NCBI GenBank assembly: GCA_018500005.2
Contig: JAHBAP020000037.1
Location: 1-5,430, forward strand
Origin: Mycobacterium sp.
GTDB taxonomy: Bacteria; Actinomycetota; Actinomycetes; Mycobacteriales; Mycobacteriaceae
Reading direction: 5' to 3'
DNA: 5,430 nucleotides
Part shown: positions 1-5,430 of the stretch, piece by piece
How positions within the stretch are numbered: the first letter of the stretch is position 1
How the letters are laid out: every line of letters begins with the position of its first letter
Made by a program: the position numbers and the translations under genes
Notes under the pieces: model-generated
Seen by the model: only the letters and a program-made list of their open reading frames with translations
Told to the model about the DNA's origin: nothing
The model's database searches: none

Positions 1-116
1 ATCTCGGCCGAGCCGCCCCGCAGTGCACCGGCGGCGGCGTCGACGTCGTCGTAGCCGGTCCTGATGCCCTCGGCGACAACGGTTCCCGCGGGTCCGGTCA
101 GCGCGAAGGAGATCAC
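1..116 (-). CDS. entC: Isochorismate synthase (EntC/MenF/DhbC family), N-terminal fragment
   Basis: Only the first 38 codons lie in the window; the gene continues past the left edge. The reading frame opens with GTG at 116-114 and reads VISFALTGPAGTVVAEG and onward. This resembles the variable N-terminus of chorismate-utilising isochorismate synthases, which convert chorismate to isochorismate in the cytoplasm for menaquinone or siderophore synthesis. None of the catalytic chorismate-binding core is visible, so the call rests mainly on gene order (an entC-type gene follows gpm2 in M. tuberculosis, Rv3214-Rv3215) and on this short stretch. The start overlaps the gpm2 stop as GTGA (116-113), a 4-base overlap typical of translational coupling, which fixes the start fairly well. 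It is expected to share the gpm2 transcript. Another protein starting here cannot be excluded. Confidence 0.62.
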   Translation of the reverse strand, partial: MISFALTGPAGTVVAEGIRTGYDDVDAAAGALRGGSAE

Positions 117-718
117 CGGCCGGTCAGACCCGGGGTGGTCAGACCGAGGGCCGAGAGCTGACGCAACCCGTACTCGAACCCGCATACCGACACCGCGGCG
201 GTGGCGAATCCGTAGCGGGCGCCCTCGCGCAGCGGTTGCTCGACCCAGCGGGTGATCACCGACCGGGAGAAGTGGCCGTGGCTGACGAACACCACGTCGC
301 GCTCGCCCATGTGATCCAAGGCGAAGGCCACCGCCTGGTCGGCCCGCATGCTGACCTGATCCACGCTCTCCCCGCCCGGACAGCCGTAGGTCCACAGCAG
401 CCAGCCGGGGGTCTCGGTGCGGATCTGGTGGGTGGTCAGACCTTCGTATTCGCCGTAGTTCCACTCGACCAGAAGTGGGGAGATCTCGTCGACGGTCAGC
501 CCGGCCAACTCGGCGGTCTGCACGGCCCGTATCCGGGGACTGCTGACCACCAGCGGATTGTTCAGGTTCAGCCGGGCCAGCGTGTGGGCGGCGAGTTTGG
601 CCTGTTCCCGGCCGTTCTCGGTGAGCCCGATATCGGTGGTGCTGGTGTGCTGACCGCTGCGCGACCACTCCGTTTCGCCGTGTCGGAGAAGGACCAACCG
701 ATGCTCACCGACACTCAC
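113..718 (-). CDS. gpm2: Histidine phosphatase-superfamily protein (Rv3214-like acid phosphatase, 'phosphoglycerate mutase 2')
   Basis: A complete 201-residue cytoplasmic protein of the histidine phosphatase (phosphoglycerate mutase-like) superfamily. Visible catalytic elements are LLRHGETEW with the phospho-accepting His13, SSPRIRA with Arg62, VEWNYGEYEG with Glu85 as likely proton donor, and FVSHGHFSR with the second His147. The length is close to M. tuberculosis Rv3214 (about 203 residues). That protein is named gpm2 but was shown structurally and biochemically to act as a broad acid phosphatase; the protein here is likewise shorter than true cofactor-dependent mutases. I chose GTG at 718 because VSVGEHRL lines up with the family N-terminus. 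An upstream ATG at 781 would add 21 untypical residues and run into the divergent ParA gene. No good ribosome-binding site precedes 718. The stop overlaps the entC start. The physiological substrate is unknown. Confidence 0.9.
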   Translation of the reverse strand: MSVGEHRLVLLRHGETEWSRSGQHTSTTDIGLTENGREQAKLAAHTLARLNLNNPLVVSSPRIRAVQTAELAGLTVDEISPLLVEWNYGEYEGLTTHQIRTETPGWLLWTYGCPGGESVDQVSMRADQAVAFALDHMGERDVVFVSHGHFSRSVITRWVEQPLREGARYGFATAAVSVCGFEYGLRQLSALGLTTPGLTGR

Positions 719-726
719 GTCAACCG

Positions 727-732
727 ATTGTG
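727..732. promoter_or_regulatory. Possible overlapping -10 elements of the divergent gpm2/parA promoters
   Basis: The 38-bp gap between the two divergent starts contains GATTGTGCA. On the minus strand this gives CACAAT (732-727), whose conserved A and final T fit a mycobacterial -10 box. It ends eight bases before the gpm2 GTG, so the transcript could be leaderless, in keeping with the lack of a Shine-Dalgarno there. On the plus strand GATTGT (726-731) could serve the ParA gene, with transcription starting just upstream of its GAGAGG. Both lack the first T of TANNNT and neither has a good -35. This is a weak inference. Confidence 0.25.
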
Positions 733-741
733 CACGAACCT

Positions 742-747
742 GAGAGG
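742..747 (+). promoter_or_regulatory. Ribosome-binding site of the ParA-like gene
   Basis: GAGAGG is complementary to the 3' end of 16S rRNA. It lies 9 bases before GTG 757 and 12 before ATG 760. It abuts ATG 748 with no spacing, which argues against that start, and it lies downstream of ATG 730, which argues against that one as well. This site decides the start chosen for the ParA-like gene. Confidence 0.55.
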
Positions 748-756
748 ATGGACGAC

Positions 757-1563
757 GTGATGCGCGTTCTGGCTGTGGCAAACCAGAAGGGCGGGGTGGC
801 CAAGACGACCACCGTCGCCTCGCTGGGTGCGGCGTTCGTCCGGGAGGGAAAGCGGGTTCTGCTCGTCGATCTCGACCCGCAGGGATGCCTGTCCTTCTCG
901 CTGGGCACCGACCCCGACAAACTCCCGGTATCGGTGCATGAGGTGCTGCTCGGCGAGGTCGAGCCCAGCGCTGCGCTGGTTACCACCCCGGAGGGCATGA
1001 GACTGCTGCCGGCCAATATCGACCTGGCCGGGGCCGAGGCGATGCTGCTGATGCGGGCCGGTCGCGAATATGCCCTCAAGCGGGCGCTGGACAAGCTCGA
1101 CGCCTCACCGGACTACCGCTTCGACGTGGTGATAATCGACTGCCCGCCGTCGCTGGGCGTGCTGACCCTCAACGGGTTGACCGCGGCCGACGAGGTGATC
1201 GTCCCGCTGCAGTGCGAGACGCTGGCGCACCGCGGGGTGGGTCAGTTCCTGCGTACGGTGGCCGACGTCCAACAGATCACCAATCCCAAGCTCAAGATGC
1301 TCGGCGCACTGCCGACGCTGTTCGACTCGCGTACCACCCACAGCCGCGATGTGTTGTTCGACGTCGCCGACCGCTACGACCTGCCGGTGCTGGGCCCGCC
1401 GATCCCGCGGACGGTTCGGTTCGCCGAGGCCAGCGCGTCGGGTTCCTCGGTGCTGTCGGGTAAGAAGAACAAGGGCGCGATCGCCTACAAGGAGCTGGCC
1501 AAGGCGCTGCTCAGACACTGGAAGAACGGCAAGCCGCTGCCGACCTTCACCCCCGACGCCTAG
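757..1563 (+). CDS. ParA/Soj-family ATPase (Rv3213c-like), orphan without ParB
   Basis: A complete 268-residue deviant Walker ATPase of the ParA/Soj/MinD family. It has the Walker A motif KGGVAKTT at residues 11-18 with signature Lys11 and phosphate-binding Lys16. The Walker A' motif VDLDPQG is at 37-43 and the Walker B motif VVIIDCPPSLG at 124-134. The C-terminal block IPRTVRFAEASASG (216-229) is usual in Soj-like proteins. Family members dimerise on ATP and bind DNA non-specifically or the membrane to position cargo. It closely matches remembered M. tuberculosis Rv3213c (about 266 residues), which is distinct from the true chromosome-partitioning ParA beside parB near the origin. No parB, parS-like or cargo gene is visible here, so the cargo is unknown. 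GTG 757 is chosen from GAGAGG at 742-747; ATG 760 is almost equally possible. The last 17 bases overlap the convergent DUF2784 gene. Confidence 0.92.
   Translation: MMRVLAVANQKGGVAKTTTVASLGAAFVREGKRVLLVDLDPQGCLSFSLGTDPDKLPVSVHEVLLGEVEPSAALVTTPEGMRLLPANIDLAGAEAMLLMRAGREYALKRALDKLDASPDYRFDVVIIDCPPSLGVLTLNGLTAADEVIVPLQCETLAHRGVGQFLRTVADVQQITNPKLKMLGALPTLFDSRTTHSRDVLFDVADRYDLPVLGPPIPRTVRFAEASASGSSVLSGKKNKGAIAYKELAKALLRHWKNGKPLPTFTPDA
1547..1563. other. Tail-to-tail coding overlap of parA-like and DUF2784 genes
   Basis: The plus-strand TAG at 1561-1563 and the minus-strand TGA at 1549-1547 place the last codons of both genes on the same 17 bp. There is no intergenic room for an ordinary terminator, so each transcript must run into the other gene's antisense strand or stop inside coding sequence. 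Confidence 0.85.
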
Positions 1564-1915
1564 CCCGGACCAGCATCAGCCCATAGAGCACGACGTTGGT
1601 CACCAGCAGCACCCCGGCCACCGTCCACTGTGCCTCGCGGGTGAGTCCGGCCGGGTAGATGATCCGGCCGAGATAGTGCTCGATGAAACCGCCGCTGTAG
1701 CCGGCTTCCCCGGCTGCCCGGCGCAGCGAGTTCTCCAAGGGGGTCAGCGGGCAGATCCGGCCGGAGGTTTCGATCCACACCCCCCACGCCAGGGCGGGCA
1801 GGTGCACCAGAGCCAGTCGTGGCCACCGCCACACCGCGAGCGCTCCCAGCGCCGCCCACGCGATGAACAGGCCGTGGAATACCAGCACCGCGTCGGCTAG
1901 TTGGCCGGGATCCAT
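1547..1915 (-). CDS. DUF2784 family small membrane protein
   Basis: A 122-residue protein that I recognise as DUF2784 from the run ICPLTPLEN (54-62) followed by GEAGYSGGFIEHYL (69-82) and YPAGLTRE. Three hydrophobic stretches are visible, at roughly 6-28, 34-50 and 96-116, so it should sit in the cytoplasmic membrane; the C-terminus RARRRG is basic and probably cytoplasmic. Potential ligand residues in or near the membrane are His14, His38, Glu49, Cys55 and His80. The function is unknown. ATG 1915 begins MDPGQLADAVLVFHG, as expected for a first helix. The longer frame from 2011 would lie antisense to the start of the neighbouring decarboxylase and is untypical. A GGGATGG at 1934-1928 is rather far from the start to be a good ribosome-binding site. 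The gene is divergent from the decarboxylase with a 34-bp gap, suggesting a shared control region but not proving a shared role. Confidence 0.85.
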   Translation of the reverse strand: MDPGQLADAVLVFHGLFIAWAALGALAVWRWPRLALVHLPALAWGVWIETSGRICPLTPLENSLRRAAGEAGYSGGFIEHYLGRIIYPAGLTREAQWTVAGVLLVTNVVLYGLMLVRARRRG

Positions 1916-1949
1916 GACCCGATGCTGCCATCCCGCTACCGTTGCTGAC
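1914..1949 (+). promoter_or_regulatory. Predicted SigA-type promoter of the decarboxylase, leaderless start
   Basis: The -10 element TACCGT (1937-1942) fits mycobacterial TANNNT, and ATGACC (1914-1919) matches four of six bases of TTGACA at exactly 17-bp spacing. Seven bases follow the -10, then the ATG at 1950, so transcription would start on the start codon itself. No Shine-Dalgarno precedes the ATG, which agrees with a leaderless mRNA. The -35 overlaps the start codon of the divergent DUF2784 gene (1913-1915), so the two promoters would compete for the same DNA. Confidence 0.5.
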
Positions 1950-3623
1950 ATGTCCGCACCCACTGTCGCCCAGTACGTCCTACAGCGCCTCGCCGCCATG
2001 GGCATCGACAAGGTTTTCGGGGTCCCCGGCGACTACGCATTCTCGGTGGACGACGCCGTCGAGACCGTCGACGGATTGGACTGGGTGGCGTGCGCCAACG
2101 AACTCAACGCCGCCTACGCCGCCGACGGGTACGCCCGCATCCGCGGCGCGGCCATCCTGTCCACCACCTATGGGGTCGGCGAACTCTCCGCGCTCAATGG
2201 CGTGATGGGATCCAAGGCGCACCGACTGCCGGTGTTCCACATCGTCGGGATGCCCAGCGAGCGCATTCAGCACCTCGGTCTGATCACCCACCACAACCTC
2301 GGCGACACCAGATACGACCGTTTCCAAGCGATTTCGGAGACCGCTTGCTGCGTCTCGGCCGTACTCACGCCGGACAACTGCATCGACGAACTTGAGCGGG
2401 TGATCCGTGAGGCGCTTCGCCATGCGATGCCGGCCTACCTGGTGATCTCCCAAGCCAACGGCGTGATGCCGGTGATCGGCGACCCCGTCACGGGCATCCC
2501 GCTGTCCGCGATCAAGCGCCAGCGCAGCGATCCCACCGAACTGGCCGCTGCTGTGGAGGAGATCCTCGCCAGAGTGTCTGCGGCGCAACGGCCGGTTGCC
2601 ACCATCACCGCGTTGACGGCCCGCTACGGCGTGGCCGCCAAGGCGGTCGAGTTCGTCGCTCGGGCGAATCTCCCGGTTGTGATCACGCCCAATGACAAAG
2701 GGGTCATCGACGAGTCGCTGCCGCAGTTCGCCGGCTTGTACGCCGCCCAGAGTTCGCATCCTCTCGCGGTGCGTGACATGGTGCGCGACGCTGACCTGAC
2801 CCTGGACATCGGTGGGGTGATGCTGCACGAACTCAACACCGGCCTGTGGGGCGACGTGATAGATCGCGACCGCGCGGTGTGCATCCATGAAAACTGGGTT
2901 CGCAGCGGTGACGCCGTCTACCTCAACGTCGCCATCGACGATGTGCTGGAGGCGATGACGACCCGGGTTGCCACTCGCGCACTGCCGGAATTGCCGTTCT
3001 CGGAAACCCTTGATATCACCGGCTCGGCCGACGATCCCACGTCGTCGTCGACCTTCTATCCGCGCCTGCAGCGTCGACTCAAAGCCGGCGACACCCTGGT
3101 CATCGAGACCGGGACCTGCATGCTGCATCTCAACGGGATGCGGCTGCCTGCCGGCGTGGGAGCCGAAGGGCAGGGACTGTGGGGTTCAATCGGGTGGGCG
3201 ACGCCGGCCACGCTGGGAGTCGCCCTCGCCAAGGACTCCGGCAATACCTGGCTGGTGACCGGCGACGGCTCACATCAGTTGACGCTCAACGAGATTGCCG
3301 TAATGGGCCGCTACGGCATCAAGCCCCGCATCTTCGTGCTCAACAACGGCCTGTACGGAGTCGAGGACGTCATCAGCGAACGTGGCCACGCCTACGACGA
3401 TCTCGCACCGGTGCAGTACCACCTGCTGCCGGCGGCGTTCGGCTGCTCGGGCTGGCTGTCCCGGAAGGTGACGACCGTCGGCGAGCTCGACGCCGCCCTC
3501 GACGCGATCGAGGCACATGACGGCGCGGCCTACATCGAGGTGATGATCCCCGATGAGGAGAGCCAGCCGCTACCCGACGAGATCATCGACCGCGGCTACA
3601 AGGTGCGGACCCCCGGCGCTTAG
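1950..3623 (+). CDS. Thiamine diphosphate-dependent 2-oxo acid decarboxylase (pyruvate/indolepyruvate decarboxylase type)
   Basis: A complete 557-residue enzyme with the three-domain layout of the family: PYR domain about 1-175, central domain about 190-330, PP domain about 360-545. Catalytic signatures of pyruvate decarboxylases are present: FGVPGDY with Asp28, ANELNAAYAADGY with Glu51 (activates the thiazolium ring), and THHNLGD with His114-His115. The cofactor and Mg-binding motif runs from GDG (438-440) to NN (465-466), and Glu472 matches the catalytic Glu473 of Zymomonas pyruvate decarboxylase. The paired histidines argue against acetolactate synthase or benzoylformate decarboxylase. It should convert a 2-oxo acid to an aldehyde and CO2 in the cytoplasm, as in Ehrlich-type amino-acid breakdown. 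The substrate is undetermined, because the loop NNGLYGVE differs from the usual NNxGYTIE. ATG 1950 fits both the family N-terminus and the promoter. No aldehyde or alcohol dehydrogenase is adjacent. Confidence 0.93.
   Translation: MSAPTVAQYVLQRLAAMGIDKVFGVPGDYAFSVDDAVETVDGLDWVACANELNAAYAADGYARIRGAAILSTTYGVGELSALNGVMGSKAHRLPVFHIVGMPSERIQHLGLITHHNLGDTRYDRFQAISETACCVSAVLTPDNCIDELERVIREALRHAMPAYLVISQANGVMPVIGDPVTGIPLSAIKRQRSDPTELAAAVEEILARVSAAQRPVATITALTARYGVAAKAVEFVARANLPVVITPNDKGVIDESLPQFAGLYAAQSSHPLAVRDMVRDADLTLDIGGVMLHELNTGLWGDVIDRDRAVCIHENWVRSGDAVYLNVAIDDVLEAMTTRVATRALPELPFSETLDITGSADDPTSSSTFYPRLQRRLKAGDTLVIETGTCMLHLNGMRLPAGVGAEGQGLWGSIGWATPATLGVALAKDSGNTWLVTGDGSHQLTLNEIAVMGRYGIKPRIFVLNNGLYGVEDVISERGHAYDDLAPVQYHLLPAAFGCSGWLSRKVTTVGELDAALDAIEAHDGAAYIEVMIPDEESQPLPDEIIDRGYKVRTPGA
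3620..3623. other. Four-base tail-to-tail stop-codon overlap
   Basis: The bases TTAG serve both strands. The decarboxylase stop TAG is at 3621-3623 and the opposing propeller-protein stop TAA reads 3622-3620. No convincing hairpin followed by a T-run is seen on either side, so any terminator must lie within coding sequence or be Rho-dependent. Confidence 0.85.
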
Positions 3624-4849
3624 GGGCTGAACCCGGCCACCGTGGCGCCGCGCTGTTCGACCACCATCTGGCCGCTCACAGCGGGGATCACCGCGGCATC
3701 CCCGTCCGGGTGCTTCAGCGTGATCGTCCGCCCGTAGTCACCGTCGGCCGGGTTGAACACCGCCAGTCCGTCGGCCACCGGAACCAGCAGCCGTCCAGCC
3801 ATCATGGTGGCCGGGCCGACTGGGGCCTTAGCGCCATCAGGGGCGGCGTCCAGGGTGTAGCGGTAGGCCAGCTTGTTGTCGAACACCATCACCGCACTGC
3901 CGGTCCACCAGGTGATCAGGTCACCGGCGCGGGTTACCGCCGGCAGCTCCGCCATCGGCTGCGGCGGCCCGGGCAGGGCGGTGGCGGACACCTTGGATCC
4001 GGTGTCGTCGTAGACCGCCACCTCCGGCTGCGGGATCGGCAGATACACCGCCGTCGTGGTGCCCACCACCGCTAGCACCCGGGCGTCGGAAGCGACGGCC
4101 ACCCCGGCCATCGGAACCTTCTTGAGTTCCGGTTCGTCCTCTTCCTTGCCCGGCTTGAGCAGCGTGAGTCGCAGGTCCTTCTCATCGCGGCAGGCTTCCA
4201 GCACGCTGACCGCCGCGTCGCTCGCCGAGGCCGACATCAGCGTGCAGCCCTGTCCCAGTTTGGTATTCACCGGCTTGACCGGGGCGTCAATCTCACCGTA
4301 GGACAGCATCCGCACCAGGTCGGAACGCCACAGTTCCAGTCGGGTCGCACCGGTTGAGAGCACAGCGCTGCCGTCGGAACTGAGCACCACCACCTCATCG
4401 GAGTAGCTGGTGCGGGTCGGGCCGCGCTGGCCGGTGGCGGCCTTGACACCGCTGACCTGACCGCAGCCCCGGGAATCCGGGTACACCGCGACGGCCAGGT
4501 CATACACGTAGGACACCCCGCAAAGGTCGGTGTCGCGGGCGTAGCTCCAGCGTTGCTCCCCGCTCTGCGGGTCCAGGGCTGCCATGGTGCGACCCTCGCC
4601 GGTGATCACATTGCCGCTCAACAGGATTGGCGACAGCGTAGCACCGCTGGGAGCCGTCCAGCGCTGCTTGAGGGCCGACGGAACCGCGGTTGCGGAGGTG
4701 GTGCTGGGCGCCGGTGCGGTGGCCGGACGGCTGATCGTCGCCCGCTCGGAACTACGCCACCAGAACGCCGCTATGACCATCAGCACCACAGCGGCGATCG
4801 CCGCCGCGGCGATGAGGTCAGCTCTGGTGCGGCGCTCCGGTCGGATCAT
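3620..4849 (-). CDS. Membrane-anchored PQQ-like beta-propeller protein (Rv3212-like)
   Basis: A 409-residue protein with a short basic N-terminus (RPERRTR), one transmembrane helix at about 12-31, a Ser/Thr/Ala/Pro-rich linker (about 38-58), and a long beta-rich outer domain. This predicts a type II protein with its C-terminal domain outside the cytoplasmic membrane. Propeller-like blades are suggested by TMAALDPQSGEQRW (88-101), the stretch AGRLLVPVADGLAVFNPADG (351-370), and the last strand GQMVVEQRGATVAGF. There are exactly four cysteines (110, 129, 202, 220), all in the outer domain, which would allow two disulfides. Length and position match M. tuberculosis Rv3212 (about 407 residues), whose function I cannot state. 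The ATG follows the rhlE stop with no gap (TAGATG), so it is probably translated by coupling from the helicase message. Such domains often act as assembly or ligand-binding scaffolds, and no enzyme motif is visible. Confidence 0.85.
   Translation of the reverse strand: MIRPERRTRADLIAAAAIAAVVLMVIAAFWWRSSERATISRPATAPAPSTTSATAVPSALKQRWTAPSGATLSPILLSGNVITGEGRTMAALDPQSGEQRWSYARDTDLCGVSYVYDLAVAVYPDSRGCGQVSGVKAATGQRGPTRTSYSDEVVVLSSDGSAVLSTGATRLELWRSDLVRMLSYGEIDAPVKPVNTKLGQGCTLMSASASDAAVSVLEACRDEKDLRLTLLKPGKEEDEPELKKVPMAGVAVASDARVLAVVGTTTAVYLPIPQPEVAVYDDTGSKVSATALPGPPQPMAELPAVTRAGDLITWWTGSAVMVFDNKLAYRYTLDAAPDGAKAPVGPATMMAGRLLVPVADGLAVFNPADGDYGRTITLKHPDGDAAVIPAVSGQMVVEQRGATVAGFSP

Positions 4850-5430
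<581 letters not shown>

Noticed and set aside
115..124. Perfect palindrome ACCGGCCGGT over the entC start
   Set aside because: A ten-base GC palindrome is expected by chance at this base composition, and it lies inside overlapping coding sequence with no further half-sites.
122..145. Short direct repeat GGTCAGACC at 122-130 and 137-145
   Set aside because: The 15-bp spacing equals five codons and encodes the repeated GLT residues at the end of the phosphatase; a third copy near 433 encodes GLTT. It reads as a coding coincidence rather than an operator or att site.
730..756. Upstream ATG starts (730, 748) for the ParA-like gene
   Set aside because: GAGAGG at 742-747 lies after 730 and directly touches 748, so it cannot serve either. 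Orthologs begin just before RVLAVANQKGG.
236..760. Open frame of 174 codons on the plus strand opposite gpm2
   Set aside because: It is antisense to the well-supported phosphatase and has no recognisable motif. Long open shadow frames are routine at this GC content.
719..781. Longer gpm2 form starting at ATG 781
   Set aside because: It would overlap the start of the divergent ParA-like gene and add 21 residues absent from the remembered family N-terminus; GTG 718 fits better.
1349..1900. Open frame of 183 codons on the plus strand across the parA/DUF2784 junction
   Set aside because: It is out of frame with ParA and antisense to DUF2784. The product is a low-complexity Arg/Pro/Ser sequence without a family.
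1863..1949. N-terminal extension of the decarboxylase from ATG 1863
   Set aside because: The extra 29 residues are antisense to DUF2784 and unlike the family, and the predicted promoter would lie inside the coding region.
1980..3128. Long open frame (382 codons) on the minus strand opposite the decarboxylase
   Set aside because: It lies entirely antisense to a gene with clear catalytic motifs. Its translation is rich in Arg, Gly, His and Asp without domains, as expected from a GC-rich complementary frame.
1950..3623. Acetolactate synthase or benzoylformate decarboxylase as identity of the decarboxylase
   Set aside because: The paired His114-His115 and the Glu472 after the NN motif are features of the pyruvate/indolepyruvate decarboxylase group, and no FAD-type acetolactate synthase signature is visible.

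Overview
The window looks like chromosomal DNA of a mycobacterium or close relative (Mycobacteriales). It is strongly GC-rich with G/C-ending codons, uses many GTG starts and has almost no intergenic space. From memory, its gene set matches the M. tuberculosis neighbourhood Rv3211 (rhlE) - Rv3212 - Rv3213c (ParA-like) - Rv3214 (gpm2) - Rv3215 (entC), here read in the opposite orientation. No database search was possible, so ortholog names rest on recognised motifs, remembered sequences and gene order.

Layout from left to right: the first 38 codons of an isochorismate synthase (entC-like, minus strand) begin inside the stop codon of a histidine-phosphatase gene (gpm2-like, minus). A 38-bp divergent gap leads to a ParA/Soj-type ATPase on the plus strand. 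ParA runs tail-to-tail into a small DUF2784 membrane-protein gene (minus), overlapping it by 17 bp. A 34-bp divergent gap then leads to a complete thiamine-diphosphate-dependent 2-oxo acid decarboxylase of the pyruvate/indolepyruvate decarboxylase type (plus). This overlaps by 4 bp, again tail-to-tail, a membrane-anchored PQQ-like beta-propeller gene (Rv3212-like, minus). That gene starts directly after the stop of a DEAD-box RNA helicase (rhlE-like, minus), whose C-terminal part fills the right edge.

There are three functional groups. At the left, gpm2-entC is a translationally coupled pair at the entrance to isochorismate (menaquinone or siderophore) metabolism. At the right, rhlE-Rv3212-like is another tightly coupled pair. 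Between them lies the divergent DUF2784/decarboxylase pair, which I recall as absent from the M. tuberculosis locus, where Rv3212 and Rv3213c converge directly. This pair is the accessory-looking part of the window. The decarboxylase has a good-looking SigA-type promoter placing transcription start on its ATG, so it is probably leaderless, and its active-site loop departs from classical pyruvate decarboxylase.

I found no RNA genes, insertion sequences, CRISPR arrays, phage genes or defence systems. No stretch over 300 bases lacks a gene; the two real intergenic gaps are 38 and 34 bp. I see no convincing evidence of a wholly new biological system. The decarboxylase/DUF2784 module is the best candidate for follow-up.
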